A stretch of 64,000 bases of DNA, from contig CP136066.1 in assembly GCA_032622095.1 (NCBI GenBank), positions 149,947,559 through 150,011,558 of the forward strand, read 5' to 3'. The stretch comes from Siphonodentalium dalli. Lineage: Eukaryota > Mollusca > Scaphopoda > Gadilida > Siphonodentaliidae. Below the pieces are notes generated by a model. That model searched no databases, was not told where the DNA came from, and saw nothing but the letters and a program-made list of their open reading frames with translations. Numbering within the stretch: position 1 is the first letter of the stretch; each line of letters begins with the position of its first letter. The position numbers were made by a program, and so were the translations under genes. Positions 57,537 to 64,000 of the stretch are shown in pieces.

Positions 57537-58430
57537 AGGTTACTTTTATAGTAGAGCGGGCATACCTATATAGTATATCGGTGAGCATGTTCATGCATTT
57601 GCCTTGCTTCTTGACAAGTCCGTTTGAATTTGCGTCATGAAGAGAGGGTTTGATTTTCAGTAATATATATCACCCGTTACAACGTTATACACTACCAGCG
57701 TTAAACCGTTGAATCTAAATCTTTAAAAAGCGTACTAATCTTGCGTTTAGATACTACTTATCACATCCACTCGTCGAAAAGTTTTTATCTCAATATCTGA
57801 TTTTCGGAGTAATTTTCCACATTTGATCTTCGGTGGAATTTGCCAAATCTGAACCCAAACCGACAAAAACACTCCCTTGAGCAGGTTGCGTTTATAGTAG
57901 AGCGGTCAAATTTTGTAGGCGTGCCAACACTATACCGGCTTACATGCTCCTGCGTGAAACTCGCTCCTACATTAGCCCGTTTGGATTTGGGGCTAAAAAT
58001 CGGCTAGTGATAGACTACATAAGTATACATATTTATGATATATAGCGTTGTCACGAGTAAACCGTTCCATCTGAAAATTAGAAAATTGTGCTCTAGATGC
58101 GCGTGAACACTAGCCATCAGATGTACTCGTCAAAAACAATTATATCGATGTTTGAATTTTCCCCCCTTTGCAATTTTCGTGGAATTTTCCTAAAGTCTCA
58201 AACCACCCTGACACGCATTCTCCATTGGGCATGTTACATTTATAGTATAGCCGTCAAACTTCTGGCACGTACATAAAGTATGTCAACGTACTTGCTACGA
58301 CATTATCTTGCTCTTTAATCAGCCGGTTTGGATTTGGCGGGAAAAATAGTTGCAATATTTCCGTACACCGTAACGCGGAAAGTCCTGGGTAAAAACATTT
58401 TTAAGCGGTATATTCGTGTCCTAATCTCTA
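57537..58430. repeat. ~347-bp tandem repeat, about 2.5 units
   Basis: 'tttatagtagagcgg' (third copy 'tttatagtatagccg') at 57545, 57891 and 58239, spacing 346 and 348 bp. Each unit continues with 'catgttcatgc'-like, 'gtttggattt'-like and 'gtggaattttcc'-like blocks. Strongly diverged. Confidence 0.75.
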
Positions 58431-58472
58431 GTCCAATTCGGAATATGCAATAAAAAATTTAGAGCTCTGTAC

Positions 58473-58476
<4 letters not shown>

Positions 58477-58506
<30 letters not shown>
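58477..58506. repeat. 30-base poly-A run
   Basis: Uninterrupted A30 inside the 3.3 kb element. It is followed by modules with 'gggagataactcctcgg' (~58695) and 'gggccataactccgcc' (~58883). Confidence 0.95.
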
Positions 58507-58510
<4 letters not shown>

Positions 58511-59168
58511 GGTTTATTCATCCTGGTGTTTAGTGTGTTTGCCAACTATGGGCGGTAACTCTTCAGGGAAAGCGCGGACACAAGTTTTTATGCCCGTGGG
58601 CAGTAGTGCATATCGAGATATGCATACGGTCTAATTTTCGATGCTCTGCTTCTTATAATTTCCGAGATAATAAAATGACATTTTTTCAAATAAAGGGAGA
58701 TAACTCCTCGGTGAAAGCGCGGACAAAATCGTTATGGGCCATATGGTTAGAACTCATGTACCCCAACATACTTACCAAGTTTTAGTGTCCTACTTCTTGT
58801 ACTTTTCGAGTAATAGTGATTACAAAAGTGTCAAGTATAATAATAATAAGAATAATAATAATAATGAAAAATAATCAAAAAAGGGCCATAACTCCGCCAA
58901 GAAACATTGGGCGGAAATCGTGATACCATTATATTTAGTAAACCTTCGATGCCTACATTCGCTAGAGATTTCGCGTTCCTATTGCAATCAGTTTCTGAGT
59001 ATTTCGAAATAAACGGAAAACGACCTCAGTAGAAAAACAATATACTTCCTTGGTTACACCATGGAAGTATAATAAGTGAGGGGAAAAAAATATATGAGTG
59101 GGGGGGAAGATACCCAGGGCGGGGGGGAAGATACCCCGGGGGGGGGGGAGATAAACTGTTACACCGGT

Positions 59169-59835
59169 ATAAATTTATAGAGCGATAATGACCAATGTTG
59201 ACATATTATGCATCTCAACTCTACTGAACATTGCAACAAGGCTATAACATAGTGGGTGTCAGAATATTAGTCATCTCTATATAGTGCCAGAATAGTCATT
59301 TATGGACTTCTATAAGATGTTGGGTTGGTACGTTATATGGACTCGGAGAAAAAGGGGTTCGTACCGATGAACTGACATAAATTAGTGGAGCGATGTTGCC
59401 ATGTAATGTATCGCAACTGTACTAAAGCAGCAATGACATAAAATGGGGGGGGGGGGGTATGAAATTATCTCTATCTCTATAGATGGCACCAGGATTATAT
59501 AGAAAGGAATAGCAATTGATATACGTATACGGTATACTATAGTAATACCATAGACATATACGTACAAGTATCACGCGATAAAATATTAAGTAACGTGACT
59601 ATAGCGATGAAAAAATTAAATAAATTGGACCGGGATTAGAGGTTGGGTTGGTTATATGTGGATAATTGGATATGGAATTCATACCGATGAAACGATACAA
59701 ATTAGTGGAGCGATAAAGACCAATGTTGACACTTAGTCAGGCTATGCGGGAGAAAATAGGGGTTGATACGATAGGCAGAAATAAATTTGTCGTGTGATAA
59801 TGACCAATGTTGACGTATAAAGTAACGCGACTGTA
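59169..59835. repeat. Degenerate repeats with 'gaccaatgttgac'
   Basis: 'gagcgataatgaccaatgtt' at ~59180 recurs with changes at ~59388, 59707 and 59797. 'taccgatgaac', 'ggttgggttggt' and 'aaattagtgg' recur between them. Includes a 13-base G run at 59445-59457. Confidence 0.6.
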
Positions 59836-59959
59836 TTGTCGCACAATTAACAGATATAACGGTCAAATATGGACTCTAGTGCACAATATGGAACAGCTCA
59901 GAAAACATTTGCAGGGCCCTAAAATTTATTTAACAAGGCAATTGGCATCTGCCATATAT

Positions 59960-60245
59960 ACAAATCGATTTATGTCGATAAATCTCTTATTTTTCAAAAA
60001 TTTTAGCTCACACTTGGTGTGTGTGCGTGGGATACTTATATATTCCTAAAATGACAGGGTACAGCACGTAATTATTTTTTAGATCGAAGATGATAAAATT
60101 TAACACAGGATTTCCCATTAAAATCGATTTATGTCTATAAAACTGTCATTTTTCAAAATTTTGAGCTGAAATTTGGTGTGTATGTGAGTAATACTTATAT
60201 ATTCTTAAAATGACAGAGTTCAGCGCGTAATTATGTTTTAGATGG
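59960..60245. repeat. 159-bp tandem duplication
   Basis: 'aaatcgatttatgtc' at 59962 and 60121, each followed by 'catttttcaaaattttgagct'-like text, 'acttatatattc' and 'aaaatgacag'. Confidence 0.8.
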
Positions 60246-60544
60246 AAGAAATTGAATTTGTTTTCGATAATAAATTTACACTACAGCGTGGACCGTGTAC
60301 GGGTCATCGAGTAGACGCATTTTGTAAACAGGCTTTTGTCAATTGCCATTTTGGTCAAACTAAACCCTTTTCGACCGGGACAGCAGATCCGAATAGTAGC
60401 TAAGATGTATTTAGATAGAATTATAAAAAAAATTGACCGATTCGGGTGCATTTTAAGAGAATCGTGTGGAGAAATCTTGGTGATAATTCCAGAAAATAAA
60501 GATGGCAGAGAATCACAATGAAACTACCCACAATTCACTTCACT

Positions 60545-61010
60545 ACACCAGGGGTTCCCAATGGGTTACACATTATTTTCAGTCTATAAAATTATTTATA
60601 TTTTCAACAACAAGTGACTTTAAGTTTACAATTTCAGCCTGTCCTGACTCTATCGATACGATTTATCACATTTTCAAAAACTTATTTTACACCGGTGACG
60701 TTAACTTTACAATTTAAGCATCTACGTGATTCTATCGGTACGATTGAGTAAGGTACAAATAAAAATCTCCAAGAATACACCAGGGGCTCCCAATGGGTGA
60801 TATATTATTTTCAGGCTATCAGATTATTTATATTTTCAACAACATATTATTACACCGGTGACTTTAAGTTTACAATTTCAGCCTGTCCTGACCCTATGGA
60901 TACGATTTATCATATTTTCAAAAACATATTATACACCGGTGCCGTTAACTTTACAATTTCAGCATATACGTGATTCTATTGGTACGATTGAGTAAGGTAC
61001 AAAAAAAATC
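60545..61010. repeat. 232-bp tandem duplication with inner repeats
   Basis: 'acaccaggggttcccaatgg' at 60545 and 60777. Inside each, 'tacaccggtgac' followed by 'ttaactttacaatttcagc' recurs at ~83 bp spacing, so shorter repeats were duplicated as a block. Confidence 0.85.
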
Positions 61011-61313
61011 TCCAAGAATACATTCGTCCAGTCCACCACACAATATCAAAATCACCGAAACTAGATACACCACCATGTGGCATAATAAAACTAGAGCAGC
61101 GCCTGCAATGGCTGCAGCGGGTTCATTGGTTGGCTTGTACCAAAGACGGGGGTAATATTGTAATGTTTAAAAGCATGTTAGAGCGAGTAATTGCCTTATC
61201 GCTATATAAAACTGTCATTATTATTATTATCAAAATAACAAGAGATAACAAGAAAACCAATGTCAGAAATGGTAACTCGCTCAAGATCATCTATATCTAT
61301 ATTTGCGAATGTA

Positions 61314-61344
<31 letters not shown>

Positions 61345-61499
61345 GTTCTATAGAAATTCACAGGGGACCATCTAGATGATGCCAAAGGGGTCTACTAGGA
61401 GTAACTTTTTACAAGAAAGATAATGGTAGGGGTTAAAATTTTCAAAAGTGACGCCGTTGTTGTCAGGGGCAGAAAAGGGGGAGGGGCAGAAAAAAAATT

Positions 61500-63290
61500 T
61501 GTCGGCGATTGCCACGAAACTTATATATAATCATCCCCATAATATGAGGAATATAATGGTGTGTTTTAAATATGGCAAAAGTCGCGCCGTTCGCGTCAGG
61601 GGTGCCCGGAAGGGGGAGGGGCAGATTATTTTTTTTGTCGCCGATTGCCACGAAACTTATATATAATCATCCCCATGATATGAAGAATCCAACGGTGTGG
61701 TTTAAATATGTCAAAAGTGGCGTCGTTCGAGTCAGATTTGCACGAAAGGGGAGAGGGGCACCAAAATTGATAAAACTAATTTTAGCGCCGATTTCCACCA
61801 AATTGATATATATTCTTCTTCATGATACAATGAATCTAATTGTGCGATTTAAAGGTACTCAATCCGAACAGAGGGTCCCCATCTCAACAGATTCCAACAA
61901 CAACAATCCGATCAGATGGTCCTATATTACTATTTCTTTGGCTTTGGGGGTAAAAAATATTTGATTCGAGTCGAGGAACCCATCAAACAAAGCTCAGAGT
62001 TATTAGATATTGATTTTTGAAATTTGTTTTATTCTCGAGATGAGTACTAATAATTGCCGTCAATTTCGTATCCTGCTCGAGATGTGTACACCAAAACTTT
62101 ATTCAAACAGACAAGGATGGATAACTCTAAAATCAAGTGGTAATAATAACGCAATTTTGACTGCGTTCTGGGCCAGAAAGTATTCCCGATAATGAAAAAT
62201 AATAGATTTCTAAAATCGATATCTAACAAATCTGAGCTTTGATGGGTGACTTCCTCGACTCGAATAAAATATTTTTGACCCCCGAAGCCATTGAAATAGT
62301 AATTGGGAGGAGTTTTATCGGATTGCGTACCTTTAACAACGCCAAATTGTTGTCGTTTGGATGAGAGATTGGGAGGGGGTGGGCACTAAATTTGATAATA
62401 ATTGGTTTAGTCGCCGATTGCCACCGCACTTATACAAAAGCATCCCCATGTTATGAGGAGTCTAATGGTGTGGCTTATATCTGTCAAGTGTGGCCTCATT
62501 CGAGTCAGGGGTGTATTGAAAGGGACAGGGGCACCAAAATTGATGCACATTTTTTTGGCGCCAATTTCCACCAAATTGATACACGTTATTATCCATGATA
62601 CGAGGAATCTGATCGTGTGATTTAAAGAAGCCACAGTGGTGCTGTTTAGGTGAGAGATGGGGAGGGAGGGATTGGCTCCAAATTTGATTAAAAAACATTG
62701 TTTAGTCGCCGATTATCACTTATAAAAAATCATTTCCATGATATCAGGAGTGTAATTGTGTGGTTTAAGGATGTCACAAGTGGGGCCATTCGAGTCAGTG
62801 GTGTATAGAGATGAGAGGGACATTATATCTATATGTTTAGTGCCGATTTCCACCAAGATACATATTCTTCTCCGTGATACGAGGAATCTTATCGTGTGGT
62901 TTAGACACAACAAATTGGTGCCCTATGGGTGAGAGATATGGGGATCTTCAATTTGATACGAATTTGTATACTCGCCAATTTTCACCAATTTCATATATAT
63001 GCATCTCTAATCTCTAATGAGTCTTAGTGTGTGCAGCTTGAGTCCGAAATAGGGACGGGAGGGTAACCAAAAACTGATACAAAATATTTTTAGTACCAAT
63101 TACCATCAAATTCAGACACGTTCTTCTCAAATGATACAAGAAATCAAATTGTGCTGTCTGTCTGTCTTTCTGTCTGTCTGTGTGTTCTATATATAACTTC
63201 ACGCGGTACAATTGAAGAGGCAAAAGCTGATACAAATATATTTGGCACTAATTTCCAACAAATTCATACATGTTTTTATCTAATGATATA
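61500..63290. repeat. Array of ~135-147 bp modules ('cgccgatttccacc')
   Basis: 'cgccgattgccac' or 'cgccgatttccacc' variants occur at about 61504, 61637, 61774, 62411, 62558, 62704, 62839, 62969, 63089 and 63245. Between them recur 'catgatatgaggaatc', 'gtgtggtttaaa' and 'gggagggg'. The array is interrupted by the MITE at 61849-62336. Confidence 0.8.
61849..62336. mobile_element. TTAAAGGTAC MITE, copy 2 (488 bp, inverted)
   Basis: TTAA at both ends, the same length as 22540-23027 and about 95% identical in reverse orientation. It is inserted within a module array, after 'tgtgcgattt'. Confidence 0.85.
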
Positions 63291-64000
63291 CCATGAATTA
63301 AATCACATTTGGTGTCGTTTGCGTCACGGATGGCGAGCGGATATGCACTATCATAGATAAGATTGCTATTCGCCGATATCCACATATAAGTTATATATAG
63401 TCACCCAGGCCATCTCCATATCATTTTAAGGATATTTGGGCGTTCACATTTCACAATCCCGACAAATGGTAACCCACTTATAAGTCACTTGAACAATTAT
63501 ATCTTCTTAATTGTCATATTTATATGGGGATTGCAATCAGGACATTCACACAATGAGCTAGCAAAAAGAGATACATAGAAGAAGCATTAAACGTATATTT
63601 ATCATTCTATTGAAGAGATACATATATTCGTGCAAACTGAGAGACCTCGAACCGTCAGAGGATTGCATATATATTATAACAAAATTGAGTCTGTTCCATT
63701 CAATACAGTTTCCACACAATAAGTTACAATTTGTCAGGATAGATGGAAGGCCTGTTCAAAATTAGTGGTCACAGTGTGCAGTCATATAAAGTTTCTTCTG
63801 ATATACAATAAAATGCAGTTAGTAGTACATGACTTTTCAGGATCCTCCCAATACTGACATCTGACAAGGGGTTTAGAACAGACTCGTCGACTGACATAAA
63901 CAACTCAAAATCTCGCCCTGTGTCTGGCAAATGTAGCTGATATGCACGCGCAGCAACATTTCGTTGAAACTGAGAATATTAGCCAATATATAGCACCATG

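Larger units (their letters stand above)
55872..59168. mobile_element. 3.3 kb G/C-run terminal-inverted-repeat element
   Basis: The left end ACCGGTGTAAC-(C)n-GGGTATCTTCCCCC and right end GGGGGAAGATACCC-(G)n-GTTACACCGGT are inverted repeats. They extend inward through 'actcgtacatttttttt' and 'ccctcacttat', ~90 bp on the right and ~165 bp on the left. The interior is a chain of other tandem families and nothing codes for a transposase. No target duplication was found. Inverted-repeat transposon is an inference from the ends alone. Confidence 0.65.
61248..64000 (+). mobile_element. Helitron-like repeat, copy B with tandem array (runs off the edge)
   Basis: Begins with the 40-bp motif also at 33498-33537 and carries a (CTGT)n block at 61312. 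A module array follows, then a second (CTGT)n block at ~63151. The part 62986-64000 matches the reverse complement of 32262-33475, with shared text such as 'gtgcagcttgagtccgaaat' and 'cctcgaaccgtcagaggatt'. Copy A continues to a hairpin plus CTAGT terminus, so about 440 bp of copy B should lie beyond the window. Confidence 0.6.

Overview
This is animal nuclear DNA, not bacterial: AT-rich, intron-containing and dominated by repeats. Several repeat motifs look molluscan, most likely bivalve: modules ending in 'gggccataactc', 'gacggacgacggacg' followed by 'atggcaatagctcaaac', and (CTGT)n followed by 'gtgttctata'. That assignment is inference from repeat style; no species marker was seen.

Layout. 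1-12832 is a head-to-tail tandem duplication of a ~6.3 kb unit: two full copies >99% alike plus the first 166 bp of a third. 13496-17440 is a large foldback element with ~950 bp inverted arms around a ~1.85 kb minisatellite of 42-bp units. 17446-21785 holds a decayed non-LTR reverse transcriptase fragment, a cluster of CCATGG palindromes and a hAT-type MITE with a perfect 8-bp target duplication. 21786-37556 (+) is a seven-exon gene whose frames and phases join into a 272-residue protein resembling stathmin domain-containing protein 1 (STMND1). 38005-39185 is a ~1.2 kb foldback element just past its stop codon. 41437-50570 (-) is an eight-exon gene for a 341-residue predicted type II membrane protein with a coiled coil, a three-triplet collagen stretch and a cysteine-rich C-terminus; I do not recognise the family. 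The two genes converge. 50571-64000 is almost all repeats: MITEs, a tRNA-derived SINE, three tandem palindromic MITEs, a 3.3 kb G-rich terminal-inverted-repeat element holding its own tandem arrays, and at the right edge an inverted copy of the Helitron-like repeat found in intron 4 of the STMND1-like gene.

The repeats fall into families. At least five MITE types are bounded by TTAA, and most begin TTAAAGG, the terminus known for T2/Kolobok-type elements. Others are TA-bounded (Tc1/mariner-like), hAT-like or piggyBac-like. No intact transposase, reverse transcriptase, tRNA or rRNA gene was seen. The two spliced genes were built by hand from splice signals and phase continuity and have not been tested against transcripts.
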